64,000 nucleotides of DNA, from assembly GCA_905192745.1 (NCBI GenBank), contig CAJJLZ010000001.1, forward strand, positions 248,001 to 312,000, written 5' to 3'. The notes under the pieces were generated by a model. That model did not search any database. It was given only the letters and a program-made list of their open reading frames with translations, and was not told the origin of the DNA. A program made the translations under genes and the position numbers. This stretch comes from an uncultured Oscillospiraceae bacterium (GTDB lineage: Bacteria > Bacillota > Clostridia > Oscillospirales > Acutalibacteraceae). This document shows, piece after piece, positions 46,864-55,144 of this stretch. Within the stretch, counting starts at the first letter, position 1. Each line of letters starts with the position of its first letter.

Positions 46864-46891
46864 ATTATATCCTGCAAAACGCAAAAGTCAA
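46864..46891 (-). promoter_or_regulatory. Promoter of the T-box leader
   Basis: Minus-strand TTGACT (46891-46886), 16 bases, TATAAT (46869-46864), just before the start of the T-box leader. Confidence 0.8.
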
Positions 46892-47026
46892 CCGCCCATC
46901 AAAAATTTTTTCAGACAGCGGAAGAACAATGGATTTGTACCAACTGAAAATTCCAGCCACAATTTCCGGCGGCGATTAAAAATGCAGACGGCGCTTTATA
47001 CTCTCTCTATAGTTAATGCTTACGGA

Positions 47027-47106
47027 ATAAAGCCGTTTGCGAGCGGCCTTATGTTTTCGAGACGAAATTTGTCTCGGAAATCCGCATGAATTCATCATTC
47101 ATGCGG
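47027..47106. other. Three hairpins in the gap between the T-box promoter and the transglutaminase-like gene
   Basis: The 413-base gap 46892-47304 holds ATAA-A-GCCG/CGGC-C-TTAT (47027-47052), CGAGAC/GTCTCG (47058-47076) and a perfect CCGCATGAAT/ATTCATGCGG (47082-47106). None has a T-run. I see no gene. They could belong to a small RNA or a leader, or be protein sites. Confidence 0.35.
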
Positions 47107-47187
47107 TCAGTACGCATGGATCGTCGCCTGTATTTGGTTTCAGCAGATTAATTAAGAAAGACGTAAGGCTCCCGCAGAGGGAAACGC

Positions 47188-47216
47188 TTGAAAACACCCC
47201 CTTTTTGTAGTAAAAT
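47188..47216 (+). promoter_or_regulatory. Promoter of the transglutaminase-like gene
   Basis: TTGAAA (47188-47193), 17-base spacer, TAAAAT (47211-47216), about 90 bases before the start codon at 47305. Confidence 0.55.
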
Positions 47217-47304
47217 AAAAACTCATGGTTTATATTTCATGATTATCGGTATTATCGGCATTGGTTTGCCGTCGCCTTTGGAATAAGGAAGAGGTTCCGT
47301 CCGT

Positions 47305-48453
47305 ATGAGTGAGAAGCAGTCCCGTTCGAAAAAATCCGCCCCAAAAAGAAAACGCCGCTTGAACAAAGGCCGGGTATTCCTTTGCCTCTTCGGCCTTTTG
47401 CTTGTTGCCGCCCTGATTGCCGGTACGGCGGCCTTGTTGTCTCTGAAAAATTCACCGGGACAGAAGTCGTCCTCGAATTCGTCCTCCAGCCCGGCGGCGT
47501 CAGGTACGGTTTCCGCCACAGACCCCGGCGGGGCCGGTGACGGAGGGGTCTGGTCTCTCTCGGAGGGAAAGGCGTACTATCATGGGGCGGACGGCGCCGT
47601 CTTCACCGGCGAGCAGGTGATTGATGGAGAGACCTGCCGTTTTGCGCAGGACGGTTCCCTGACGGACGGCTGGGCGACGATCGGCACGGTGCGGTACCAT
47701 TTTTCGGGCGGGATTCTTTCCCGCGGGACGCAGGTCATTGACGGAATCACCCGCTATATCAATGAAGACGGCACCATGAATGTCGGCTGGTATGAGGGGA
47801 AGACGACCGGCAATACCTATTATTACGATTACCAGACCGGCGGCTGCTATCGGGGATGGCACGAGATCGACGGAAAACGCTATTATTTCTACGAAAGCGG
47901 CGCGCTGGCCCGCAGCACCACGGTGGACGGCGTGGTAATCGGCGCGGACGGCGCGGCGGCGGGACAGGCCTCCGGCACGACGACCGCACTCACAACCACT
48001 GCGGCGAGCGGTTCCGGCACCGCCGCCACCAGAACGCCGGTCAAGCCGGACGGGACGGTTTCTGCGGAGATGGGAAAGCGGCTGGACGATATTCTGAGCA
48101 AATACGGCAGGACGCCTCTGGAGATTTATAATTATGTCCACGACCATTTCACCTACAAATGGACGGCGGAGCAGTCGCTGGAGGAAAACGCCGCCCATAT
48201 GCTGGATTACGGAACGGGGAGCTGCTACAACTTCGCGGCGCTGACCTATCTGCTGTTCCAGCGGGCCGGATACGATGTGTATTATGTGACCGGCAAGGGC
48301 TGGCAGCCGGGCGATTACCATTGCTGGATCCTTGCCAATTTCGACGGCGGCTGGTATTATGTGGATTCCCTGTATGTGCGTTCCGCCAAGCTGACGGCCG
48401 CCGAATTGACCGCCAAAGGATACGAATGGGATAAATCCGAATTGCCGTCCTGA
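47305..48453 (+). CDS. Membrane-anchored protein with glucan/choline-binding-type repeats and transglutaminase-like domain
   Basis: Length 382 aa. A basic start and one span (about 32-50) anchor it outward. Residues about 75-215 are cell-wall-binding repeats of the PF01473 style (GKRYYFYESGALARSTTVDG, WYEGKTTGNTYYYDYQTGG). A Thr/Ala linker follows. Residues about 245-382 are a transglutaminase-like fold with a full Cys-His-Asp triad: GTGSCYNFAAL, YHCWI and YYVDS. In bacteria such domains are mostly proteases or peptide-modifying enzymes on the envelope. It opens a run of envelope genes. Confidence 0.85.
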   Translation: MSEKQSRSKKSAPKRKRRLNKGRVFLCLFGLLLVAALIAGTAALLSLKNSPGQKSSSNSSSSPAASGTVSATDPGGAGDGGVWSLSEGKAYYHGADGAVFTGEQVIDGETCRFAQDGSLTDGWATIGTVRYHFSGGILSRGTQVIDGITRYINEDGTMNVGWYEGKTTGNTYYYDYQTGGCYRGWHEIDGKRYYFYESGALARSTTVDGVVIGADGAAAGQASGTTTALTTTAASGSGTAATRTPVKPDGTVSAEMGKRLDDILSKYGRTPLEIYNYVHDHFTYKWTAEQSLEENAAHMLDYGTGSCYNFAALTYLLFQRAGYDVYYVTGKGWQPGDYHCWILANFDGGWYYVDSLYVRSAKLTAAELTAKGYEWDKSELPS

Positions 48454-48474
48454 TTTCCGGGGAGGGATCACTCC

Positions 48475-49692
48475 ATGAAACGATACCGACTGCTTTGGCT
48501 TGCGGCGGCCGCTCTGCTGACCGTCTGCCCCGGCCTGACCGCCTGCGGCCGGACGGGGACGGCGGACGAAAGCTCCGGGCCGGCCGGAACAAGCGCCGCC
48601 GGGGCGGCAACGACGGCTTCCGCCGCCACGACCGCCCCCACCGCCTATTACGACGAAACGACCGGAATCACCTACGAAAACCGGGAGCTTTCAGGGAAAA
48701 CCGCGGAGGGCTTTGAGCTGCCGCTGGAAGGCGCGACCGGTTTTGCCTCGGTGGCGATGAACGTCTATCCTTCGGCGGATAAGAGCGGCAGCCCGGTCGT
48801 TTCGCTGAAGCCGGGAGACGCTTTCACTGTGCTGGAGGAAAAGGACGGTTTCTGGTGGCGGGTGGAACAGACGGAACAGGAGAATCCATACAGCGGCTGG
48901 GTGGAGAATACCTGCTGCTATCTGAATATTCCGGACGTGATCCCCTCGATCATTTTTGACAACACCAACGCCTGTTCCTCCGTCTTTGTTTCCTCCGGAA
49001 AGGAGATCCCGGGCATCACGGGGGAAAAGCTGTATGAATCCCTCCGCTATAACGCGCGGTTCGGCGATAACCGGTATATCGTGGCGGCCAACTATATTAT
49101 GGTCAAAAAGATATACGCCGCCCAGCAGGCCGCGCTGGCGGAGGGGTATACTCTGGTCATCAACGAAACCTTCCGTCCTTATGACGTGCAGCTGAAAATC
49201 GCGGCGGATCTGAAGAAGCTGTATCTGGATGATCCCGAGGTAAAGGCCGGGATCGACCGGTCCCCCTGGGGGATCGGCTGGTTTATCGCCAGCAAGCTGT
49301 CCACCCATCAGATCGGCTGCGCGATGGACGTGTCTTTGACCCGGGTACGGAGAATCGCCTATCGCCTGTGCGGCGAATATAAATACGCCGCCGTCACGGA
49401 ATATGAAGCGTGCGCGATGCCCACCCCCATTCACGAACTGAGCGCCGCCGCCGTGTCCATGAACAAGCCGGTCAACTCCTATTCCGCCTCCGCGTGGAAA
49501 AATGTGCAGCCGGCCGCCTCCATGACGGAGGACGCGCTGCGGCTGAAGGGCTACTGCACCGGGGCGGGGATGTCTCCTCTGGCGTCGGAATGGTGGCACT
49601 TTAACGATCTGGAAGCCAAAAACGCGATCGGGAACAATTACACCTCCGAGGTGTTCTATATCGACGTTTGCCGCAGCCGGATTCCCCGGTGA
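48475..49692 (+). CDS. SH3-like and M15 peptidase (VanX/VanY-type) lipoprotein
   Basis: Length 405 aa. Lipoprotein signal with GLTAC, then a Thr/Ala linker, an SH3b-like domain (about 85-150; MNVYPSADKSGSPVVSLKPG), and a zinc D,D-peptidase domain. Metal motifs of the VanX group are seen: STHQIGCAMDVS (SxHxxGxAxD pattern) and SEWWHFND (ExxWH), plus NETFRPYDVQ. Such enzymes cut D-Ala-D-Ala or peptidoglycan stems. No van regulator or ligase gene is nearby, so wall remodelling is likelier than glycopeptide resistance. Confidence 0.88.
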   Translation: MKRYRLLWLAAAALLTVCPGLTACGRTGTADESSGPAGTSAAGAATTASAATTAPTAYYDETTGITYENRELSGKTAEGFELPLEGATGFASVAMNVYPSADKSGSPVVSLKPGDAFTVLEEKDGFWWRVEQTEQENPYSGWVENTCCYLNIPDVIPSIIFDNTNACSSVFVSSGKEIPGITGEKLYESLRYNARFGDNRYIVAANYIMVKKIYAAQQAALAEGYTLVINETFRPYDVQLKIAADLKKLYLDDPEVKAGIDRSPWGIGWFIASKLSTHQIGCAMDVSLTRVRRIAYRLCGEYKYAAVTEYEACAMPTPIHELSAAAVSMNKPVNSYSASAWKNVQPAASMTEDALRLKGYCTGAGMSPLASEWWHFNDLEAKNAIGNNYTSEVFYIDVCRSRIPR

Positions 49693-49742
49693 CGCGGACT
49701 GCCGGACAGCCAATAACGGAAAGAAAAAAGGAATAGGAAATT

Positions 49743-51167
49743 ATGGTTTTTAGTTCGTTGAGCTTTCTCTTTTTGTTCTTCCCCCTCACGTTCCTTCTTT
49801 ATCTTGTGATCCCCAGCTGGAAATGGCGGAACGCGCTGCTGATCGCGGCCAGCCTGATTTTTTACGCCTGGGGGGAACCGGTGTATGTTCTGCTGCTGCT
49901 GTTCTCCGTTCTGGTCAACTGGCTGCTGGCGCTGGTCATCTCCCGCAGGGAGAGCAGCGGCCGGGGCGTGGCCGCCGCGGCGGTGATCCTCAACATCGGA
50001 CTGCTGGTGGTGTTCAAATACAGCGGCTTTCTGGTGCAGAGTCTTAACGCGCTGCTTCGGCTGTCCCTTCCCGTGCCGGATATCCGGCTGCCTATCGGCA
50101 TCTCCTTTTTCACCTTCCAGACCCTGTCGTATGTGATCGACGTGTACCGGGACAAAAGCAGTGTGCAGGTGCGGTTTTCCCGCCTGCTGCTGTATATCTC
50201 CTTCTTCCCGCAGCTGATCGCGGGGCCGATCGTCAAATACCACGATATCAAGGATCAGCTGGAAACCCGCACCCTGTCCGCCGACGACATTGCGGAGGGG
50301 CTGAAGCGCTTTATTTACGGCTTGGCCAAGAAGGTGCTGCTCGCCAACGCCATGGCCTCTGTGGCCGATATGGTGTTTGGGCTGCCCGGCGCGTCTCTGA
50401 CCGCGTTTTCCGCCTGGACGGGCGCGGTGTGCTATATGCTTCAGATTTATTTCGATTTCAGCGGCTACAGCGATATGGCGATCGGGCTGGGACGGATGTT
50501 CGGTTTCACCTTCAAGGAAAATTTCCGGTATCCCTATGCCGCCCTCGGTATCAAAGACTTCTGGCGGCGCTGGCACATTTCCCTTTCCACCTGGTTTAAG
50601 GAATATCTGTATATCCCTCTGGGCGGCAACCGGAAAGGAAAGGCCCGGATGTTCCTCAACCAGCTGATTGTGTTCGCCGCCACCGGTCTGTGGCATGGCG
50701 CGAACGTCACCTTTCTGGTGTGGGGGCTGTTCCACGGCCTTTTCCTCACGCTGGAAAGCGGCGGCGCGATCCCGGTGAAAAAAGCGTCCGGCCATGTTGT
50801 TTCCCGCTTTTTCGTGCGGGTGTATACGTTGCTGGTCGTTCTGATCGGCTTTGTGATTTTCCGGGCGGACACCATGACGCAGGCTTTCTCGTATCTCGCG
50901 GCGATGTTTACGGGCGGGCAGGGCTCCGCCGCCGATCTGGCCGGGGTGATTACCTTCCTCACGCCCTGGTTCCTCTGTGTGCTGGCGGTCGCCTGCGTCA
51001 CGTCGTTCCCTCTTTTCCCTGCGGCGGGGGAAAGGCTTTGCCGCAGCCGGACCGGGGCGCGCGTTTACACCGGCGTCAGCTACGCGGCGTCCCTCCTGCT
51101 GTTTGCCCTGTGTGTCCTTTCCCTCGCGGCGGACACCTATAATCCGTTTATTTATTTCCGCTTTTGA
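49743..51167 (+). CDS. MBOAT-family O-acyltransferase (AlgI/DltB-like)
   Basis: Length 474 aa with about eleven membrane spans. It moves acyl groups across the membrane on to extracellular polymers. Seen: FSSLSFLFLFFPLTFLLYLV at the start, WWRWHISLSTWF-type motif as FWRRWHISLSTWFKEYLYIP, PLGGNRKG, and the catalytic His in ATGLWHGANVTFLVWG. The neighbour downstream is an AlgX/DHHW-like protein, the usual partner for transfer on to a polysaccharide. The start follows AAGGAATAGG. Substrate polymer unknown; a wall polysaccharide is likely. Confidence 0.92.
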   Translation: MVFSSLSFLFLFFPLTFLLYLVIPSWKWRNALLIAASLIFYAWGEPVYVLLLLFSVLVNWLLALVISRRESSGRGVAAAAVILNIGLLVVFKYSGFLVQSLNALLRLSLPVPDIRLPIGISFFTFQTLSYVIDVYRDKSSVQVRFSRLLLYISFFPQLIAGPIVKYHDIKDQLETRTLSADDIAEGLKRFIYGLAKKVLLANAMASVADMVFGLPGASLTAFSAWTGAVCYMLQIYFDFSGYSDMAIGLGRMFGFTFKENFRYPYAALGIKDFWRRWHISLSTWFKEYLYIPLGGNRKGKARMFLNQLIVFAATGLWHGANVTFLVWGLFHGLFLTLESGGAIPVKKASGHVVSRFFVRVYTLLVVLIGFVIFRADTMTQAFSYLAAMFTGGQGSAADLAGVITFLTPWFLCVLAVACVTSFPLFPAAGERLCRSRTGARVYTGVSYAASLLLFALCVLSLAADTYNPFIYFRF

Positions 51168-51184
51168 TCCGGGAGGTGATGGAA

Positions 51185-52555
51185 ATGAACCGCAAAAACC
51201 GAAGCAAGCGCTTTCCCGGGCTGAAAATGCTGTATGTTGTTGTTCTGTTGGCGTTCTGCTGCCTGCCTTTGCTGCTGGTGCCGCTTGCCGGGGAAAGCGA
51301 TTCGGCGGAGAAGCGGACGCTGGCCGCCTTTCCCTCTCTAATCAAGGACGGAGCGCTCAACACCGCCTTTTCTTCCGAGCTGGACGATTGGATTACCGAC
51401 CATTTTGCCTTCCGCTCTCAGCTGATAACGGCCAACAACGCCCTGAAAGCGGCGGCGTTCGCTACCTCCGACGAGGATAAGGTGATCGTCGGAACGGACG
51501 ATTGGCTGTATTTCGCGGAAACGGCGGCGGATTATCTGGGACAGAACCGGCTGGAAGACGCCGATCTGGAGCGGCTGGCGGTTTCCCTCGACCTGATCGC
51601 CGAATATGTGAGCGGCCGGGGCGGGACGTTTGTCTTTGCCGTCGCTCCCAATAAGAGCACGATCGTTCCGGAGCATATGCCCGCGTATTACCGCCGGACC
51701 GCCGAGCCGACCAATCTGGACCGGCTGTCCGACCGCCTTGCGGACAAACGCTATTTTGCCGACCTGCGCGGCGCGCTTCGGACGGCCGAAGGGCAGACCT
51801 ACCACGCCCGGGATTCCCACTGGAACAATCTTGGCGCCCGTGTCGGATACAACACGATACTGGATACCGCCGGGAAGGCGCACGAAACCTATGCCGATGC
51901 CGCGTGGGAGTGGGAACGGAACTGGGCGGGGGATCTGGATGCGATGATCTTCCCCACGCTGGGCTATCAGGACCGGCAGGCGGTCTTTGCTGTCGATTGG
52001 ACTTATCGGTATACCTCCAATTTTCACAGCGAGGAGGATGTGCTGATTACCACCCGGAACGACGGGGCCGACGGTTCTCTTCTGATGTTCCGGGACTCCT
52101 TCACCAACGCGCTGCTGCCGTTTCTGGCGCAGAATTTCGGGTCGGCCAAATTTTCCCGCGCCGTGCCCTATTCCCTCGGGGAGCTGGAAACCGCCGCATA
52201 TGATACCGTCGTGATCGAGATCGTGGAGCGCAATCTCCGCAATCTGCTGCAAAGCGCGCCGGTGATGCCCGCTCCCGGGCGGACGCTGACCACAGAGCCG
52301 AAGGAGGCGGAGGGGGCCGTACTCCGGACGCGGGATACCGGCGGATACCGGCACTTCTACGGCGCTGTGGGAGAGCCCGCCGATGCGGAGCATCTGTACC
52401 TGCGGCTTTCCAACGGGACGGAGGTACGGTATGTGGAAGCCTTCCCGCTTTATGAGGCGTCCCTTCTGAAGGACAGCGGCGCGGAGGGCGCCGGCTTTTC
52501 CGCGTATATCCCTCTGGAGGACTGCGAAGGCTATGAGGTAACGGTGGTTTTATAA
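51185..52555 (+). CDS. DHHW / AlgX-like SGNH O-acetylation partner protein
   Basis: Length 456 aa; ATG 51185 has GGGAGGTG eight bases upstream, while ATG 51179 and TTG 51164 are less well placed. One N-terminal span then an extracellular domain. Hallmarks: DWITDHFAFRSQLITANN near the start, FVFAVAPNKSTIVPEHMP, RDSHWNNLGARVGYN with the Asp-x-His pair, and MFRDSFTNALLPF with the nucleophile Ser. It likely accepts acetyl groups moved by the MBOAT protein and places them on a surface glycan. The gene follows the MBOAT gene after 17 bases. Confidence 0.85.
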   Translation: MNRKNRSKRFPGLKMLYVVVLLAFCCLPLLLVPLAGESDSAEKRTLAAFPSLIKDGALNTAFSSELDDWITDHFAFRSQLITANNALKAAAFATSDEDKVIVGTDDWLYFAETAADYLGQNRLEDADLERLAVSLDLIAEYVSGRGGTFVFAVAPNKSTIVPEHMPAYYRRTAEPTNLDRLSDRLADKRYFADLRGALRTAEGQTYHARDSHWNNLGARVGYNTILDTAGKAHETYADAAWEWERNWAGDLDAMIFPTLGYQDRQAVFAVDWTYRYTSNFHSEEDVLITTRNDGADGSLLMFRDSFTNALLPFLAQNFGSAKFSRAVPYSLGELETAAYDTVVIEIVERNLRNLLQSAPVMPAPGRTLTTEPKEAEGAVLRTRDTGGYRHFYGAVGEPADAEHLYLRLSNGTEVRYVEAFPLYEASLLKDSGAEGAGFSAYIPLEDCEGYEVTVVL

Positions 52556-52592
52556 CGTTGACCTATACTTGATTCGAAAAAGGAGACTGTTT

Positions 52593-53084
52593 ATGAAAGC
52601 AATGAAAAAATTCGCCATGGTTTTGGCCGCACTGGTACTGCTGGCCGGTCTGTCCGCCTGCGGAAAATCGGAGAAGGAAGGCAAGATCGCCTCTCAGGTG
52701 ACGGTCGGCGGGGCAACGCTGGCGCTCGGCGCCGAATTTACCGCCGAAACGCAGGACAAGCTGGGCGAGCCGACCGACGTTGTTCAGGCCCCGAGCTGTC
52801 ACTACGACGGTTCCGACAGCATCTATTATTACGACGGCTTCACCGTCTACACCTATATGGATCAGGAAAAATCCATTATCTACAGCGTTGAACTGAAGGG
52901 CGCGTCCCTCGCCACGCCGGAAGGCGCGAAAACCGGTATGAAGCTGGACGAGGTGAAGGCGCTTTACGGGGACGGTTACGAGGAAGTCACCTCCGGCATT
53001 TCCTACGCGCTGGGGGACGGCATGAAGCTGAATTTCCGCACGGCGGACAACGCGGTCACTCTGATCGAATATTATAAGGAATAA
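52593..53084 (+). CDS. Small lipoprotein, uncharacterised
   Basis: Length 163 aa; ATG 52593 follows AAAAGGAGA. The lipobox is GLSAC. The mature part opens with a short Lys/Glu region, then a compact beta-rich domain (ALGAEFTAETQDKLGEPTDV; GSDSIYYYDGFTVYTYMDQE; YALGDGMKLNFRTADNAV). I do not recognise a named family with certainty, but such domains are common in Clostridia as orphan lipoproteins. It is the last gene before a strong terminator and may share a transcript with the MBOAT pair. Confidence 0.75.
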   Translation: MKAMKKFAMVLAALVLLAGLSACGKSEKEGKIASQVTVGGATLALGAEFTAETQDKLGEPTDVVQAPSCHYDGSDSIYYYDGFTVYTYMDQEKSIIYSVELKGASLATPEGAKTGMKLDEVKALYGDGYEEVTSGISYALGDGMKLNFRTADNAVTLIEYYKE

Positions 53085-53095
53085 GCGGCTCGATA

Positions 53096-53145
53096 GTCTG
53101 AAAAAGGGAAGGCCACGCACAGGCGTGGCCTTCCCTTTTTCAGAC
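53096..53145. terminator. Bidirectional terminator with a 23-bp stem
   Basis: A perfect stem (53096-53118 with 53123-53145) and 4-base loop, with A- and T-runs inside the arms. It serves the converging small lipoprotein and merR genes. Confidence 0.9.
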
Positions 53146-53146
53146 T

Positions 53147-53581
53147 TTACCGCTCCGGAGAACCATCGCCGGAGCAACCGGCGTCCCGGTCCGGTGAAGC
53201 GTCCGGCACCTCCCATGACAAAACCCCGGTTTTTACGGCGGTTTCATACCGGGAGATCTTATAGTTGAGCCGGTCGAGCATGGCGTCCACCGACCGGCGC
53301 TGTTCTCTAAGCCGTTCCCGCTGTTCGATCAGAAGCCGAAGCCGGCCGGCGAAGGTTTCGTCCCCCTGCATGGTCAGCTTAACATAGTCGATCATAACCT
53401 CGACCGGCAGACCGGCGCTGCGCATGCATTTCGCCAGCTCCACCCAGCCGCAGTCCGCCTCGGTATAATCCCGCAGCCCGCTTGGTGTGCGGTGGACGGG
53501 CGGAATCATTCCCACCCGTTCGTAATAACGCAGGGTATCCGGCGTGATATCGTATTTTTTACTCACTTCGGCAATCGTCAT
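53147..53581 (-). CDS. MerR-family transcriptional regulator (AdhR-like)
   Basis: Length 144 aa. N-terminal winged HTH: TIAEVSKKYDITPDTLRYYE and RTPSGLRDYTEAD; then a long dimerising coiled coil (about 75-120; LIEQRERLREQRRSVDAML). It lacks the Cys cluster of metal sensors, which fits the AdhR/NmlR-type aldehyde or redox-linked branch. The start follows CAGGAGGCG. Its promoter has the 19-bp spacer typical of MerR control, so it probably controls itself. No aldehyde or redox enzyme lies next to it. Confidence 0.9.
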   Translation of the reverse strand: MTIAEVSKKYDITPDTLRYYERVGMIPPVHRTPSGLRDYTEADCGWVELAKCMRSAGLPVEVMIDYVKLTMQGDETFAGRLRLLIEQRERLREQRRSVDAMLDRLNYKISRYETAVKTGVLSWEVPDASPDRDAGCSGDGSPER

Positions 53582-53713
53582 GCCCGGTCGCCTCCTGCTG
53601 CTCTTTTATCGAGCGGATAGAATGGATAACGGAAAACCGGAAAGGAAAATTTCCGTGACCGGCCGCCGCCGGACGAAAAGGCGGCCGGAATGTCAAAAGC
53701 CGTTTCCTTTCTT

Positions 53714-53744
53714 ATCATAAACCATAAAGTTCACTCCAAGTCAA
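53714..53744 (-). promoter_or_regulatory. MerR-type promoter with 19-bp spacer
   Basis: Minus-strand TTGACT (53744-53739) and TATGAT (53719-53714) are 19 bases apart. The spacer contains TTGGAGT...ACTTTATG, resembling the CTTGGAGT-type dyad of AdhR boxes. It lies about 130 bases before merR. MerR proteins twist such over-long spacers to allow transcription. Confidence 0.7.
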
Positions 53745-53820
53745 TACTTTTTTTAACCGTCCGGAAAAAACCAGAGAAAAACAGGTCCTCCGGCAATGAC
53801 GGAGATCCTGCCGGATTCGG

Positions 53821-53961
53821 TTATAGGGTTTCTCCCGCGTCCAGAAGCGATTCGAACTCTTCGAGCGGCAGAGGGGGAGAAAAGACGTACCCCTGTACCG
53901 CGTCGCAGCCGATTTCACGCAGGAAGCAAACCGGCGGCTCCTGCTCCACCCCTTTCGATAG
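53821..53961 (-). pseudogene. Remnant of an EAL-domain c-di-GMP phosphodiesterase (C-terminal end only)
   Basis: The minus strand encodes SKGVEQEPPVCFLREIGCDA and then VQGYVFSPPLPLEEFESLL before a stop. This is the very end of an EAL domain (usual form: AEGVET...LxxxGCDxxQGYxFSxPLP). Everything upstream of GVE, including the EAL motif and metal-binding residues, is missing. The frame upstream runs into the cysK promoter. It can be no more than a fossil of a deleted gene. Confidence 0.75.
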
Positions 53962-53981
53962 TCCGGGTATGAAAAAAACAC

Positions 53982-54033
53982 TTGACAAAGAGAAAAGAGG
54001 GGCGTATAGTGTAATCATATTAAACATCTAGGA
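53982..54033 (+). promoter_or_regulatory. cysK promoter with candidate sulfur-control operator
   Basis: TTGACA (53982-53987), 17 bases, TATAGT (54005-54010), four bases, then TCATATTAAACATCTAGGA (54015-54033). The layout equals that of metY base for base in spacing, and both 5-base ends of the 19-base element are the same. A second, partly similar stretch (ATACTATGA) follows. Confidence 0.65.
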
Positions 54034-54077
54034 ATACTATGAAATTAACCTGTATTTATGAAAAGGAGACGATTTGT

Positions 54078-55007
54078 ATGGCTCGCATTGCCAAAAGTCT
54101 GACGGAACTCATTGGAAACACTCCGTTGCTAGAACTCACCAATTATGAGCGCCGCCATGAACTGAAAGCGATGGTACTCGTTAAGGTGGAGTCGTTTAAT
54201 CCGGCCGGCAGCGTCAAGGACCGCATCGCAAAAGCGATGGTGGAGGACGCGGAGGCCCGGGGACTGCTGAAGCCGGGGTCGGTGATTATCGAGCCGACCA
54301 GCGGCAATACCGGCATCGGACTGGCCTCGGTGGCGGCCGCCCGGGGCTACCGCATTATCCTCACCATGCCGGAGACGATGAGCGTCGAGCGCCGCAGCCT
54401 GCTGAAGGCCTACGGGGCGGAGCTGGTGCTCACCGACGGGGCAAAGGGGATGAAGGGCGCGATTGCCCGGGCAGAGGAGCTGGCCGCGGAGATTCCGGAT
54501 TCCTTTATCCCCGGCCAGTTTGTGAACCCGGCCAATCCGGCTGTTCACCGGGCGACTACCGGCCCGGAAATTTGGAAGGATACCGACGGCAAGGTGGATA
54601 TTTTTGTGGCTGGCGTCGGCACCGGCGGCACCCTCACCGGCGTGGGGGAGTATCTCAAGCAGCAGAATCCCGCCGTCCGGGTGGTGGCGGTGGAACCGAA
54701 GGACTCCCCCGTCCTGTCCGAAGGAAAGAGCGGGCCGCATAAGATTCAAGGTATCGGCGCCGGCTTCGTGCCGGAGGTGCTGAACACCGGCGTTTATGAC
54801 GAGGTGATTACGGTGCGCAGTGAGGAGGCGTTCGCCGCCGGCCGGGAGCTGGCGCGCGCAGAGGGGCTGTTGGCGGGCATTTCCTCCGGCGCGGCGCTGT
54901 GGGCGGCCACGCAGCTGGCAAAGCGGCCGGAAAACGAAGGCAAGACCATCGTGGCGCTGCTCCCCGACACGGGCGACCGGTATCTGTCCACTCCCTTGTT
55001 TGAATAA
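54078..55007 (+). CDS. cysK: Cysteine synthase A (O-acetylserine sulfhydrylase)
   Basis: Joins O-acetylserine and sulfide to cysteine with PLP. Length 309 aa from ATG 54078, which follows AAAAGGAGA; the in-frame ATG at 54039 lies next to the operator and is rejected. Seen: ELIGNTPLLEL, NPAGSVKDRIAKAM with the PLP Lys, EPTSGNTGIGLAS, and VGTGGTLTGVGEYLK. It ends IVALLPDTGDRYLSTPLF, the standard CysK tail. It is a single-gene unit; with metY it gives the cell both routes of sulfide fixation. Confidence 0.96.
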   Translation: MARIAKSLTELIGNTPLLELTNYERRHELKAMVLVKVESFNPAGSVKDRIAKAMVEDAEARGLLKPGSVIIEPTSGNTGIGLASVAAARGYRIILTMPETMSVERRSLLKAYGAELVLTDGAKGMKGAIARAEELAAEIPDSFIPGQFVNPANPAVHRATTGPEIWKDTDGKVDIFVAGVGTGGTLTGVGEYLKQQNPAVRVVAVEPKDSPVLSEGKSGPHKIQGIGAGFVPEVLNTGVYDEVITVRSEEAFAAGRELARAEGLLAGISSGAALWAATQLAKRPENEGKTIVALLPDTGDRYLSTPLFE

Positions 55008-55010
55008 GCG

Positions 55011-55068
55011 AAAATAGATTACAAAGGGCCTGCTCCCAATATGGAGCAGGCCCTTTGTAATCTATTTT
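55011..55068. terminator. Terminator after cysK with a 26-bp perfect stem
   Basis: 55011-55036 pairs fully with 55043-55068 around a 6-base loop; the right arm ends in TATTTTCC. Confidence 0.85.
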
Positions 55069-55087
55069 CCGGATTGCTCTTGAAAAA

Positions 55088-55129
55088 ATAAGACTACTGT
55101 GATAGTCTATACTATAGAAATAGTCTTAT
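55088..55129. promoter_or_regulatory. BlaI operator candidate at the blaI-blaR1 promoter
   Basis: Three copies of a half site, AGACTA once (55091-55096) and TAGTCT twice (55103-55108, 55121-55126), make two overlapping inverted repeats around a TATACT -10 box (55108-55113). The outer arms ATAAGACTA and TAGTCTTAT are 9-bp complements. BlaI/MecI repressors bind such AT-flanked dyads and block their own operon. The -35 box is not clear. Confidence 0.6.
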
Positions 55130-55144
55130 GGAGGATTATCCGGG

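Noticed and set aside
46649..47089. A 146-codon plus-strand frame
   Set aside because: It covers the T-box leader and its promoter, and its residues show no protein-like pattern.
48475..49692. Glycopeptide-resistance vanX or vanY
   Set aside because: The peptidase motifs fit, but no vanH, vanA-type ligase or VanRS pair is near and the protein is a lipoprotein with an SH3-like domain.
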